A stretch of 64,000 bases of DNA from Castanea sativa (Eukaryota > Streptophyta > Magnoliopsida > Fagales > Fagaceae): the NCBI RefSeq assembly GCF_040712315.1, contig NC_134024.1, forward strand, positions 23,448,658-23,512,657. The letters run 5' to 3'. Within the stretch, counting starts at the first letter, position 1; every line of letters starts with the position of its first letter. The notes below the pieces were generated by a model that was given only the letters and a program-made list of their open reading frames with translations, ran no database searches and was not told the origin of the DNA. Of the stretch, positions 46,340-58,300 are shown in pieces. The translations under genes and the position numbers were made by a program.

Positions 46340-46920
46340 CTATAAGTCTTTGGTGATTAAAGCCGAAGACTCGCCCTTCGTCCGATACGCACACAGCCTC
46401 GATATGCATTGCCTGGCCACCGATTGGTTGCCGAGAACTTCCTCAACATATTCCCCCGAGGGGAATTTAACTTTAACATGCAAAGTAGAGGAGACAGCTC
46501 CCAGAGTGTGCAGCCAAGGCCTGGCAAGGATGGCCGTGTATGGAGAGTATGCGTCAACCACGATGAAGTCCACTTCAACCGTTTCTGAGCCGGATTGAAC
46601 GGGCAAACGAATCTGTCCCTTCATCACAACAGACCTCCCTTCGAAGCTTATAAGTGGCGAGTCGTAAGGAGTAAGATCTTTCAGCTTCAATCTTAACCCC
46701 TTAAATAGATCAGGGTACATGATATCTGCACCGCTGCCCTGATCTATCATCACCCTCCTCACATCATAGTTCCCTATCCTAAGCGTAACTACAAGAGTAT
46801 CGTCGTGGGGTTGGATAGTCCCTACTTTATCCTCCTCAGAAAATCCCAAGACGGGCAAATTGAGCTTCAACCTCTTCGGCTCGCACCGCCTCCTCGGCTA
46901 CCGAGAATGGGAAACTCGCC
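46340..46920 (-). pseudogene. Gypsy aspartic protease region
   Basis: The frame at 46340-46870 contains VTLRIGNYDVRRVMIDQGS followed by GADIMY, the position of the D-S/T-G active site, here DQG. Then come SFEGRSVVMKGQIRLPV and DAYSPYTAILARPWL. It lies just upstream of RT in the same direction, as expected for gypsy pol. The substitution next to the catalytic Asp may be natural in this lineage. Confidence 0.85.
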
Positions 46921-48355
46921 ATCACCCTAGCGGGAGTCGAACCGGTCCCGCTGTGTGCAAAGCAAAAATAACATTAATTGTTCCTAAAGCCGGCCGAGAT
47001 GAATTATTCCTCCGATTGTTCGAACTGCATTGACTACCCCGCCCGCTAGGTTGGCACAAAGCCGGCTCGCCTTTTCCTTCACCGACAAGCCGCTTTAAGT
47101 GGTTCCAAAGTGGTCCGACAAGCAGAAGGTGGCCCACATCCCGGTGGTACCGGCAAAAGAGGTTCCCGATTCCTCTTCGCAGGGTCTCCTCGCCATCTTA
47201 TCGGCCATTTGAAGAAGGGTTCCTTACGAATTTTCTCCAAAGAATGATGTACTAGTTCTCGAACACGTTGTTCACGGCCCGAGGTGCTGCCGAGGCGGAC
47301 TTCCCAACGTAATCTCTCCTCGCCCGTTATCGTGGGTACCCGTCCGACCCGAAATCCCTTCTCTCCCGCGGGATAACCTTCTCCTTACCCTTTCCTTGCC
47401 GTTGGTCTTCCTCTACTCTCTTATACTCGTCAATACGGTCCATGAGGTGACGTACACCGCGGACGGCTTTTTGGTCAAAGACTTTCTCGTGTCGTGATCG
47501 CAGGAAGGCCTACCTTAAAGGTATTAAGCGCCACCTCATTAAAGTCGCCATCTATTTCATTAAACATCTCCCAATAACGTCGGAGTATGCTTTCAACGTC
47601 TCCCCTCCCTCATGGTCATGGATACCGCCGAGTCTAATGGCCGAGGGACTCGCCGCACGTAATGAACCGCGAAGCGAATGCTCTAGTAAGCTCCCCAAAC
47701 GAACCTATGCACTCCCGATTTAAGGCCGTTGAACCACCTCATAGCAACAGTCCTGTGCAAAGAGGGGAAAACTTTACACATCGTGGTCTCGTTGTGAGAG
47801 CTGCACCGCCATCCTCCGGTTAAAGTGACTCACGTGCTCCACCGGACGTCAGTCCGGCCATTGTAGATGGTAAAAGTGGGCTGGGTAAACCTCCTGGGAA
47901 GCCTTCCTTTCTCAATCCTCCGTGTAAATGGAGATTTGGAGAGTTGGTGCAACGCCCTACTCATAGCATCGTTGCCTAAGCCCCTAGAATGAAGCTTCTT
48001 ACGTCTACGAGTTGGCTGGTCGTCCTCCTCACCGGAGGACATTGCACTGGCGGGGGAGCGCGACCTCGAGCTGTAGCCACCTCCCCTATCCTCCTCTAAG
48101 GAAGGATTAGATGAGGACGGTGAAAACCTACATTTAGAACGACGTAACTTCCTTTTCAAATGATTGATTTCCTTCTGCATGGATTTAGAACCCTCCTCGT
48201 GGGTGGTGCTACCCCCACCATGAGTATGGCTAGCGCCGGGGTATTCTGTATGGACACTTCCCTCACGATCCCTCTGACGCTCAAGGCGCTCGAAACGATC
48301 CTCCGGTTGTGATCCCTGTGACTCTGCATGGTGAGAACCTAGGCCTGCCATGGTA
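46921..48355 (-). pseudogene. Gypsy gag region, frameshifted
   Basis: The first part (47830-48353, ATG at MAGLGSHHAESQG) is hydrophilic with Glu/Arg-rich coiled-coil-like sequence (SKSMQKEINHLKRKLRRS), an RSRSP stretch and the conserved TQPTFTIYNGRTD at the capsid start. After that the capsid part to about 46,930 is broken into several frames by short indels. A Cys-rich knuckle could not be read with confidence. Confidence 0.82.
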
Positions 48356-48380
48356 TCCCAACCTTTTCTAGACCAGGTTT

Positions 48381-48396
48381 CCCACAGACGGTGCCA
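48381..48396 (-). other. Gypsy primer-binding site
   Basis: On the minus strand TGGCACCGTCTGTGGG begins two bases after the 5' LTR. It starts with TGG, complementary to a tRNA CCA end. The exact tRNA cannot be named from sequence alone. Confidence 0.8.
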
Positions 48397-48398
48397 AT

Positions 48399-49091
48399 TG
48401 TAAGTGCACAATTGCACCTGGACCCAAAGACAGTCATGGGCTCAGGCCCAATGAGCCTTAAATAATAAAATTTATAGAGTGTGGGCTTGAAACCTAGGTT
48501 AGAAGTGTTGGGAGCTTGATAACAGGCTTTTATAAACAAACACAAGTAAATAACGTACGATAATGACAAATGGATCTCCTCGGACTCGAGCTGAGGACTA
48601 TTTCTTTATTATTTCTCTTTCTTCCTTCAAGATTACAATTTCTTAATTTCTTTCTTAGTTTTTCGATCCCCATTTTCTTTGGCCTTTACCCCCTTTTATA
48701 CTTCCTTCCCTGATACTTTTTGAACAGTGACTAGAAGTTTCCACCTCACTGTTCATGGGTCACCTCCCTATTAATGCGGCCAGGGAGGTAGGTGCAGAGC
48801 CTTTAATGCGGAGGTGGCAGCCTTTGCTCTTGATATTTTCTTTAATACTGGTGCGTCTAGAAGATTCAGGATGTCCCCCTTTAACCACCAGTCTTTCCAG
48901 GGTTGTGCCTCGACCTTCATAATGAAGTTTTGAGTTCTCTTGAATCTGTCCGAGGAGAAGCTCTCCCTCGGCTGTATCCTCGGACCCTCGGCGTATGGGC
49001 CAACTCGTAGAGTTTAATTATGGAGCAGGTCGACCCTCCATGCTACAGTCCAAAGGCCCACATGCCCATTTGGGTCTTTTTACTCCTTACA
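48399..49091 (-). repeat. Gypsy 5' LTR
   Basis: 693 bases, paired with 37873-38563 and carrying the same TG...CA ends. As the upstream LTR it would drive the element's transcription on the minus strand. Confidence 0.93.
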
Positions 49092-49096
49092 CAAAC

Positions 49097-49945
49097 TATA
49101 TCCTTGGAACCTCCATAATTTGGTTTGTTATTATTTTTATTTTCATGACAATCAGCTTGATAATGGCCAATTTTTCCACACTTAAAACACTTTCCCTTAC
49201 CCCTTTTATTCTTATCATTGTTCTTGAAATTCTTTCCTTTGCCTTTGAAACTTTTAGAAAATTTTTTCTTTTCATTTTTAGGAGTTTCATTCTTTGGGGG
49301 TTGACTAGTGGAAGCAATTGTCAAGAGCGATTTAGATGTATTCTTTTTATTTCTTCTTTCTGCTTCTATCCCCAAAAGAGTTGGTAAGTTTTTCATGTTC
49401 ACAGGGGTTACAGAATAGTTTAGAGCTACCACTACAGAATCCCATGAGTCAGGCAAACTATGCAAAATAGTAGACACTTGCATCTTATCAGGAATTGGAT
49501 TTCCTAAGACAGTTAACTCTTTTGCAATTACTGACATTTTATTGACTTGTTCAATGACGTTATCACTTTTATTCATCATAATTCCATTAAATCTCTCAAT
49601 TAAAAGTTGAATGTATGTTTCAGAAGATGCATAATAAGCTTCAGTATTAGCATCAAACATGGTTTTAGCATGTGTATATTCTTCAAAAAGAATTTCAATG
49701 TTAGGTTCCATGAGTGTAAGAAAAATATTTCTAGCAGTTTTATGATCTTCTACATGTTTTTCATACATTCTTTTTGCAGCTGCATTAGAATTTTCAGGTG
49801 GTGGAGTTGGAATGCCGATATCAATAACATACTCAACCTTGTCTTGAAAGAGTATGTGGCGGATACGACGTTTCCAAACAGAATGATTAGCCCCATTTAA
49901 TTTTTCATTTTTGCTTAATTCTTGACTTACAACTTTTTTAGTCAT
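49097..49945 (-). pseudogene. Ty1/copia gag, interrupted at its 3' end
   Basis: ATG at 49945 begins MTKKVVSQELSKNEKLNGA. The frame stays open to the gypsy insertion. It shows the UBN2/gag fold (ANHSVWKRRIRHIL, YIQLLIERFNGIMMN, LHSLPDSWDSVVVAL), Lys/Asn-rich linkers and one CCHC zinc knuckle, CFKCGKIGHYQADC. The frame ends at GGSKDIVCV, where the CAAAC duplication and the gypsy LTR begin; the next copia codons resume at 37,867. The gag itself has no stop, so the copia element was intact here when the gypsy landed. Confidence 0.92.
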
Positions 49946-50209
49946 GATCAATCAATAAGAATTAAAAGGATTTTAGTTTAGAAAGCTGATCATGATGGAG
50001 AAACCCAAAAAATAAATTTGTGTGTACCAAATTTGTACAGATGTTTTCTCCAACACTCCCTTTTTAGCTCAGCCAAGCTTTCACGTTAAAATGAAGAAAT
50101 CCTTTGTACATTGGAGTAATTTGAATTGCCTTCCACCATGTAGCAAGAGTCCCACCCAATCAAAAAAAAGAGTTGCACGGCTTTACTAGGAAAGTAGACT
50201 TGCTTCAAA

Positions 50210-50221
50210 GCTCTGATACCA
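50210..50221 (-). other. Copia primer-binding site (initiator tRNA-Met)
   Basis: TGGTATCAGAGC on the minus strand is the classic copia primer site complementary to initiator methionine tRNA. It sits one base inside the LTR end. Confidence 0.92.
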
Positions 50222-50222
50222 A

Positions 50223-50795
50223 TGAAGCAAAATTGAAATAGAACTCTTATTCAACTAAAATACTAAAAGAGTAAATATCTGAAACGTACTAAGACACTAA
50301 GAGAGTAAATATCTTAAATGTATATTCACATGGAGAGATAAGAGTGAAATAGTGTTTAGGTTACAGTGGGTTCTTTCACTCTGCAGGATTTTTGTGTGGT
50401 TATCTTATCTAGAGATCTCAAGTGGGATATTTAAAGACCCACAAAAGTTGCCAATGTTTATTTTAGTTTCTACATATTAGGACATGAACGTTAAAGTCTC
50501 TAATGTTTATTTAAACGTTAAAATCAGATCTCTTATCCACCTCAATGCCCTCATTCACAACTCACTATCCCTGAGAAATCTTAATTGCATATTTGACCAT
50601 GTCAAACCTCACACAGCCAATCATGGCCAAAACATGCAATTCCATTATTCAAACAATTTTATCAATAATAATAATCTCATATACAATATTGTGTAAAGTA
50701 ATTTCTTTTGAGAATTACATACATACACATTGTGGGTTATTTAACCACACAGTTCAACATCCATATTGTGGGCTATTTGGCCACACAATCCAACA
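50223..50795 (-). repeat. Copia 5' LTR
   Basis: On the minus strand it begins TGTTGGATTGTGTGGCC and ends TTTGCTTCA, directly next to the primer site. Length is 573 bases. No partner 3' LTR exists in the window; the element's 3' half is lost at 36,859. The flanking TATAT (50796-50800) may be one copy of the target duplication, but the other copy is missing. Confidence 0.87.
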
Positions 50796-51220
50796 TATAT
50801 TGCCATGTACCTTGGTATTAACTATTAAAAAGGGGAATTGTATTACATAATACTGTAATAATTAGGAAAAAGTCATTCTTACATGTTGTAGGTAAGCACC
50901 TTCTTTACACATACCTTATCTTATATTCATTGAGAAAAAGTTAATAAAATTGTTACATGAATTTTAAGCGGGTTCAAGTCGGGTCAATTGGGTTGCGAGT
51001 AAAAAAAGGGTCATTTTAAGCGGGTTAAAAACGGTCAGGTCAATTTGGTTGTAGATCGGGTGGGTTAACCCGCATTTTTCACATAATTTTTTTTATTATA
51101 AAAAAGACAACATGTATTTGCCATTTGTAAAGTCGCGCTGAAAATTACTTGATGTAAAATACATCATTTTGAATTTGCCACTCATATCAAGAATGAGCTC
51201 AGCTAAACAACTTTCTTTGG
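50796..51220. other. Gene-free stretch with a GGGTCGGGTT-type repeat
   Basis: From 50,968 to 51,075 GCGGGTT, CGGGTCAATTGGGTT and GGGTGGGTTAACCCGC recur, a composition seen in dispersed plant DNA transposon fragments. It resembles no gene. Confidence 0.45.
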
Positions 51221-51224
51221 GGCT

Positions 51225-52820
51225 CCACACCTGAAAACATAAAATGCACATGGTTAATTGGGATACTGTTACTCTCCTTACGGAGCATGGTGGCCTTGGT
51301 ATTCATGCTGCTCGTTCAAGAAACTTATTGCTTTTGGCTAAGCTGAACTGGAAACTATCCAGTGGGGATAACTCACCATGGGCTAAGGTCCTGCGTGCTA
51401 AATAGCTCTCCAACCACTCAATCATCTCCCGTTGGTCCTCTAAAGGTTCTTGCTCTTGTACATATGCAGCATGCAAAGTGGCAAAGCCCCTTCTTGACAA
51501 AGGCACAAGGAAAGTTATTACCTTTGGTAACTCCACATCCTTTTGAAACGACAACTGGTCATCTATAGGAACTATTAGATCCATCCTATCGGGCCTTCTC
51601 AATGCTCAAGAAGAGAATAATATGGTAAGTGAAAATATCGACAAAAATGGATATTGGAATTGAGAGAGCCTTTCCTTGTCATTACCCTAATCTCTCCTGG
51701 ATGTTATCCAAGCCATCCCCATCAATCTCACCTCTCCCCTCGGTGATACAGCAGCATTGGCTCCAACCAAGGATGGTAACTTCTCTTTATCCTTTACTTA
51801 TTTCTTGGCTAAAGGGTTAAATGTTTTGAACCGTCCTACTTTTGCTTCTAACTGAATTTGGAAAATGAAAGCTCCCTAAAAAATAATTATCTTTGTGTGG
51901 CTCTGCTCCTATAATTATCTTTATCCTTTGCCACAATCAGCTGGAAACAGTTAAGCATCTTCTTAGAGAGTGCCAATTCTCAGTCAATATCTGGAATCAG
52001 CTTGGCCTCCTCTTAAAGGTTATCCAATCCTTTGGTCTTCCCCTCTTGGAATGACTTCACTTGAATGGTACTTCTGACATCATCTCAAGGCGTCATCGCA
52101 TTCCTTGGAAAACACTCTTCTGTTTTGGGCTCTGGTCTCTTTGGTTAAATAGGAATTCAATTGCTTACCAAGGAAAGCAGACTGGCTCCCCCATTATTAA
52201 AGATTGTATTGCTAAAGTCGCTGAAAACTTCTTCCTCACTTAAGGCTCTAGTACTCGTAATCACAAAATGCTTCTCCCTATCTTCTGGGTTAGACCTAGG
52301 TTGGCACAAACTCAATACCAATGCCTCTGTTCTATCCTTCTCAAATTGTGCAAGTGGGGGAGGCCTCCTCGGAGACTCAAATGGCACATGGGTTAAAGGT
52401 TTTTCCAGAAAAATCGGCACTACAAGCTACCTCCTTGCTGAATTATGGGCCTTACGTTATGGCTAAAAGTCTAAACATTGAGAAACTTGTTATCAACGTG
52501 GATGTTCTAGAAGTTATTAACCTTCTCTCTAACCCAAATGCCACTAATTGGCTAACCCAAACCATTGTGGATGATTGGAGGAACATTCTCCAAGCTTTCC
52601 AAGAGGTCCGTTTGCAACATTGATACAAGAAATCAACAAAGTTGCTGACTTCCTCGCTAAGCTAGGCCATAGCCAATCCGATCCTTTTGTTTACTATGTG
52701 ACCCTCCTTTTGATATTTCGGAGGTCTTATCTGCTGACTCTAATGATGTAATGTGTAATTGTCTTCTTCGGGCCTTAACTGTTTCTAATTATTATAATTA
52801 TCCTTGTATTTTACCACAGA
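51225..52820 (+). mobile_element. LINE 3' fragment: RT thumb, zinc-binding region and RNase H
   Basis: Plus-strand frames read WGTPEEGGLG-like sequence near 51,280 and GIHAARSRNLLLLAKLNWK in decayed form. Next are NDNWSSIGTIRSIL, a CPICHNQLETVKHLLRECQF-like zinc-binding block near 51,930, and WKTLFCFGLWSLWLNRNSI. RNase H follows: LGWHKLNTNASVLS, GGGLLGDSNGTWVKGFSRK and LAELWALRYG. Several frames are needed. The 5' two-thirds are absent. Orientation and content differ from the LINE at 31-35 kb, so it is a separate insertion. Confidence 0.85.
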
Positions 52821-53212
52821 AAAAGAAGAAGTATGTACTATGCAGTGGGTTGGTCTCGTAGTGACATTTTTATTTTTAACTGTTTGTGGATTTATTTTAC
52901 AAAACCTATGCTGCCCACTTTCATATCCCACTAACATGATTTTCAAACACATTGAATAATTCAAAGTAGAATGTGAGATACAATTTAGTATATAAAACTC
53001 ATATATATATATATATATATTTAAGATAAGAGATAAATATATAATTAAATTCAGTTGTGAATTAAAAGATGCAAAAAAAAAAAAATTTATTTAAAATATT
53101 TAAAATTTAAAAATTAAAATATTTGAATTTAAAAAAAATAAAATAAAAACCATGTAAGCACATGATAACAGCTAGTGTGTATATGTATCCAAAAATAAAA
53201 AACTAGTGTGTA

Positions 53213-53264
<52 letters not shown>

Positions 53265-53655
53265 TTTGAATAATTTGTATTTTTTGTCAAAGTACAAACA
53301 ATTTAAATTTCATTTTTTTATATAAGTAAAATAATTTTTAGTTTTTTTTTTTTAAATAAAAAAGATCTGGACCAGGCTGTTTTTTTTTTTTTGGGATAAA
53401 TCTGGACCGGGCTGTTGGTAGGGAGGTCTGGATGGGGCTCAACTAGTGGCCCTGAATAATAAGGCACGGCCTTACCCAAAGAAAAAATCCCTAAAAAAAT
53501 AAGCTCAGCACATCATATTCATAACACCTCGTTGATCGCCGTTTCAGAATCATATTCACGATATCCATCTCTCAAATTTGGTTTGCATTGCATAACATAA
53601 TGGACCCCTTTCGTCCCATACGTATGGATTTATGTTTATTGATTTTTAGGGTTTA
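52821..53655. other. Gene-free AT-rich stretch with TA microsatellites
   Basis: TA tracts at 53,001-53,021 and 53,214-53,262 and many A/T homopolymers. A GATCTGGACC(A/G)GG(C)CTG phrase is doubled near 53,363 and 53,399. Confidence 0.6.
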
Positions 53656-53870
53656 TCTATACTACTATTTATTTATACTACTATTTAAAGGGCTGCACCT
53701 GTTTGAATTCCACATTTTGAATGCCTAAAGTACCCTCATTATATTCACTTATAAGTTTTCAACTAATGAGGATAAATATGTAAATTAAAACTTCCACACT
53801 TTAAAACCCATAAACTCACGTACGCTTTGCAGTTTCTATCTCACTGTCTATCTCTCATTCTTCTTCAGAT

Positions 53871-53965
53871 TGAAGACATTTAGTTTAGCTCTACATCCTC
53901 CTTTCTTTTTCTTCAGATTAAAGACATTTAGTTTAGCTCTACATCCTCCTTTCTTTTTCTTCAGA
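53871..53965. repeat. Two-copy 52-bp tandem repeat
   Basis: AAGACATTTAGTTTAGCTC followed by TACATCCTCCTTTC is repeated at 53,873 and 53,925. Open frames over it are only the repeat translated. Confidence 0.85.
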
Positions 53966-54429
53966 TTAAAGACATTTATTGTCAGAGGCTCCAACAAATT
54001 TACAGGTTTTATCTTTTGCAAGTTCTCTTTGTTTCTTTTCTTTGGTTTATGATTAACTTCCTCACTTTTTTTTTTCCTTCTACGTTTTTTTTTTTTTCCT
54101 TTTTAAGATTTTTAAAAATTTTTTTTTTACAAAAAAAGAAGTGAATTTGTGATATGTATTAGTGTATTAGTGTTTTAGCTACACGAGATGTTGATGCGGT
54201 GTTGTAATTTGGTATTGTAATTTTTGTTGTTGTATACTTTCAGTGTGATCAAGATTGTGCTCCCATTCTGCAAAGAGAATTCTTTGCACCTGCTAATATT
54301 AATAGTGGCAGGTGGGACGCCATATTGCCTCAACTGTCTCAGTTCAAGCTTCCTACGAATAAATTGGAGGATTTGTATGAGTAGGTAAATAACGTCACTC
54401 ACTGATGAGATCTTTATTGTTTCGTTATT

Positions 54430-56690
54430 ATTTGATGATGTGGTGATTAAATTTTAAAGAGTCCATGATAGAGTTAAATTGTAAAAAATCTTTATCTTCT
54501 ATTTCCTTACCTTTTTTTTTTAATTTCCTTCTACGTATTTTTTTTTTCTTTTTAAGAATTTTTTTTTTACCATCATTGTATATGTTTTTTGCGTTAAAGT
54601 TTAGTAGTTTTTTATTTAGATATTTATTTAAATAGTTGATGATGTGGTGATTAGATTTTAAAGAGTCCATGATAGAGTTAAATTCTAACTTTGGTTTGTT
54701 GATTAATTTTTTTTTAAAAAAAATACTTGGTTTAACCCTAATTCTTTTATCTCTCTTAGGTTCACGTACGCACAAATTTTTTGGATTGCATTGATGAGTC
54801 ATTGGAATGGAATATTAGATAAGTTTGGGTGAGAGACTTTACAAGAATTATTATATGTATTAAACCTCACATAAAGTGGTTGTTATCTAAGAAATTGTTG
54901 TAAAAAAATTTCTTTTGTAATAGAAACTATATTTATCATTTGTATAATTCTATGTCAATATAAGTATTGGTAATCATAGTTTGTCAATTTCAAACTCATT
55001 GGATACTCAGCTATTGTAAAAATTAGTAGAACAAAAGAAAACGAGGAGATAAAAGTTTGAATTTGACCGAAGAAATTAATCCTGACCTCTAGGAAGTAGG
55101 AACTGTGAAGATTTTTTGAAAAAAACTTCAACTGTTTAAGTAGTAACTTCTCAAGTAACATTAAAGACCTAAAATAAAGGAAACACATCTCCTAAACTTA
55201 TGCCCACAGTAGGAAACCACTAACACTAAAAATAGTATAATACGGTTCAAATACAACTCAAACATTAAAACTATCTACTCCCACTAATCCATATCTAAGA
55301 AATTGTTGTAAAAAAATTTCTTTTGTAATAGAAACTATATTTATCATTTGTATAATTCTATGTCAAATTCAATTTAAATTTTTTTCCATAAGTATTAATT
55401 TACTATTTCGTAAAAAAATGTTACGTACCTTTTTCTTAGTTTTAAAGGTTGTTGATGTTGTTGATATATTTGAAATTTAAACTATTTTTAACTTTTGTTA
55501 CGGATGTGTAGTAAGTGGCTAACTTTTAGGACTAAAAAACTAAATTTTTGGATTAAACAAAAATTGATAAATGTTATTAATTTTTTTTTTAAAAAGAACA
55601 ACAACACCAAAAGAAACGTGTATCTCTTGCCATAAAATTTGAAATTTAAGCTTTTATTTACTTATGTTATGGATGTTTAGTAAATGGCTAAATTTTAGGA
55701 TTAAAAAACTAATTTTTTTTTAGGATTAAAAAACTAATTTTAGTAATAGGCTAATAGCAATCATGAAGACTATTAGACTTACTAACAATACAAAGGAAAT
55801 AGCGATAATACTATAAAGTACTATAGACTTACTTCATGATTGTTTGTTGAGAAGAAAAAAAAAATACTATAAAGTATTATTAAAGGTGGTTTAACAAAAA
55901 CCCAATAGGAATACTAAGTTTTTGTAAAAATTAGTAGAAGCATCCAAATCCTAATCCAAAAATGTAAGCCATGTATCAGTATGTCCCACGTAATTAAGGG
56001 TATTTTTTTATGGATAATTAAGGGCACTTAAGTAAACAAGAGATTAAAAAAGTTTTAACGTAAAACAACAATATTTTTTTTTTCAAACTTCCGCGCCTCT
56101 TTGCATATTTATTTGATATTATTCTATCCTAATTTTAGTATTATTAACGTCTATCTCTTGCCATAAAAATTTCAATTTAAGCTTTTATTTACTTATGTTA
56201 TGAATGTGTAGTAAATGACTAAATTTTAGGATTAAAAAAACTACATTATAGGATTAGACAAAAAATGATAACTATCATACATAAAATTTGAAAAAAAGAA
56301 CAACATCAACAACACCAGAAATGTGGATGGATAGTTACTAAATTTTAGAATCTTTTTAGGAACATTTCCTTTAACAAAATTCTTATTAATTTACTATTCC
56401 ATAGAAAATGTTACGTACCTTATGAAATACAATATAAGTATTGATAATGATAGTCTGTCAATTTAAAACTCATTAGATACTCACTAATGTAAAAATTAGT
56501 AGAAGCATCCAAATCCCAATCCAAAAATGCAAGCCATGTATTAGTATGTCCCACGTAATTAAGGGTATTTTTTTTATGGATAATTAAGGGCACTTTAGTA
56601 AACAAGAGATTAAAAAAGTTTTAACGTAAAACAACAATATTTTTCTTTTCAAACTTTGGCGCCTCTTTGCATATTTATTTGATATTATAT
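54430..56690. repeat. Direct duplications in Helitron 5' region
   Basis: GATGATGTGGTGATTA and AAAGAGTCCATGATAGAG occur at 54,433 and 54,638. A block starting AAGAAATTGTTGTAAAAAAA occurs at 54,889 and 55,297. TCTCTTGCCATAAAA and AAGCTTTTATTTACTTATG occur near 55,623 and 56,154. A block from AGAAGCATCCAAATCC to GCGCCTCTTTGCATATTTA occurs at about 55,936 and 56,511, 575 bases apart. No protein is encoded in 53.7-57.19 kb that I can recognise. Confidence 0.85.
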
Positions 56691-57191
56691 TTATATTCGG
56701 TAAAGTGAGAAATTAAATGTACATTCAAATCCTTTAAATACCCTAAAATACTTTCATCTTCCTCATCACCTCCACAACTCTCAACATCTAAACTCACTAA
56801 GCCACTTCTTCTCTTTCTTACACTTACACACAGACACACAAAGTTACAAACAGACACATTATTTTCTCATCCAAATTAACCAAAATGGCATGGTTTTGTT
56901 TTCGTCATATTGATCTAACAAATCATAACCTAAATTTAAACATATTCTCAAAACTTATACCTAAAATAATAATTTAATAATTTTAAGAAGTGTAGCTTAT
57001 TTCTCCTATTTTACTAAAAATTTATTACAATTACACATATTATTACAATTCTTACATGTGATTAATTTGTTCAAAATTAGTTCACTTTATTGAGGTTTTA
57101 ATACACCCTATTTGTGACAAGGAAAAATCTATTCATTATTGTGTATGTATGCACAACGACCACTATAAATTTAATTTAATTCTATGTAGAA

Positions 57192-58097
57192 ATGAGTTCA
57201 CAAAATACAGCGATGGTGAATACCGATGACATAGAACATCATCGAGAACAATGAAGATATTATGCTCGGTTGAGAATAGAAAGAGAAGACAATGAAAGCA
57301 GAAATATTTGATTGGCAAGATGTCGTGCCAATTACGTAAGACAAAGACAACAAACTTTGGGTGGTGGTCACATTTTAGTGGGAGGCCCAACAAATTTGAA
57401 TGAAGAAGATGTACATTCTAATTCAACATCAACAAACCCATCACTAATACTACCTAATCATGAGGCTGGACGAAGTCGTCGTCTTACACATATCCGTACC
57501 TTGGCACGCAATATGCCAGTTGAGCTTAGGGCTATGCAAGAAGTCAGTAGTGAGATTATAGTTTTATATCTTTAAACATTCTTCATTGCTTGGAATCTTA
57601 TTATTTTGAGAAAATCCATAGTTTTTGGCATGTTAGTTGTATGTCAATGTATACAAAATTACTAAGTTAATGTTTACAATATTAAATTTAGGTCTCCTTC
57701 CAACCTATCCAACTATAATGGCAAATGACTTTGAGGCTGGACCAAGTCATATAAATTTGGATGTTAATAATGGTAAGTTTTATATAATATATTTATAAAG
57801 CTTTCACCATTATTTTTTATATATAATTAAACTAATTGAGCATTTTATATAATTACATTGTAGTTACAGAAAGAATTGAAGGAGTTAAAAATATTGTTGA
57901 GCAAAACCAAGGGGATGCCTACAGAGAACAAGGTTTATTACTCAATGTCACCATTTTTATTTTTATTTTCATGTTTATATCCTTCTATAGAGCTTTCATC
58001 ATTATTTTTTATATAATCACATTGCAGCTGTAGAAAGAACTGAAGAAGTTGAAGATATAAATGATCAAAATCATGGGGATGGCTATAGAGAACAAGG
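57192..58097 (+). pseudogene. Helitron Rep/helicase N-terminal exons
   Basis: ATG at 57192 starts MSSQNTAMVNTDDIEHHRE, an Arg-rich stretch with two in-frame TGA codons (57252-57254, 57309-57311). It then reads LARCRANYVRQRQQTLGGG and SRRLTHIRTLARNMP. Short exons follow in acceptor/donor context: about 57,692-57,772 (LPTYPTIMANDFEAGPSH), 57,863-57,931 (GVKNIVEQNQGDAYREQ) and 58,028-58,096 (VEDINDQNHGDGYREQ). The last two are a duplicated exon with duplicated downstream intron sequence (TCACTCAATGTCACCATTTT). This N-terminal, low-complexity region precedes the conserved Helitron domain. It lacks known enzymatic motifs. Confidence 0.65.
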
Positions 58098-58300
58098 TTT
58101 GTCACTCAATGTCACCATTTTCATTTCAATTTACATGTTTATCATTATCAATTTTATTATTTGTTAATAAGCTGCATATTCGAAACATTATTAATATTTT
58201 GCTTATTTCACAACATAATATTTGGTACAATTTTAATATTTTCTTTCACAACTATCAGAACACTCTTTATCACTAATTTTTTCCTCAAAATAAAAATTAG

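Larger units (their letters stand above)
37873..49091 (-). mobile_element. Ty3/gypsy (Tat-like) LTR retrotransposon with TSD CAAAC
   Basis: The two LTRs (37873-38563 and 48399-49091) both start TGTAAGTGC and end TACTCCTTACA. The element is flanked by CAAAC at 37868-37872 and 49092-49096, an exact 5-bp duplication. Reading on the minus strand the order is 5' LTR, primer-binding site, gag, protease, RT, RNase H, integrase, 151-bp tandem array, opposite-strand ORF, polypurine tract, 3' LTR. An opposite-strand ORF and tandem repeats between pol and the 3' LTR fit the Tat lineage. Frameshifts and small deletions throughout pol make it defective. It landed inside the gag end of a copia element. LTR divergence would date it. 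Confidence 0.95.

Noticed and set aside
46179..46598. Plus-strand 139-codon open frame within the gypsy element
   Set aside because: It is the antisense of the protease/RT region and matches no protein; the minus frame has clear protease and RT motifs.
37873..50795. Considered as an endogenous plant virus insertion
   Set aside because: Paired LTRs, target-site duplications, primer sites and the domain order of copia and gypsy elements explain the whole region. No viral movement or coat protein was seen.
54428..54802. Lys-rich 124-codon minus-strand open frame
   Set aside because: It is low-complexity translation of T-runs across a duplicated noncoding segment, with no domain.
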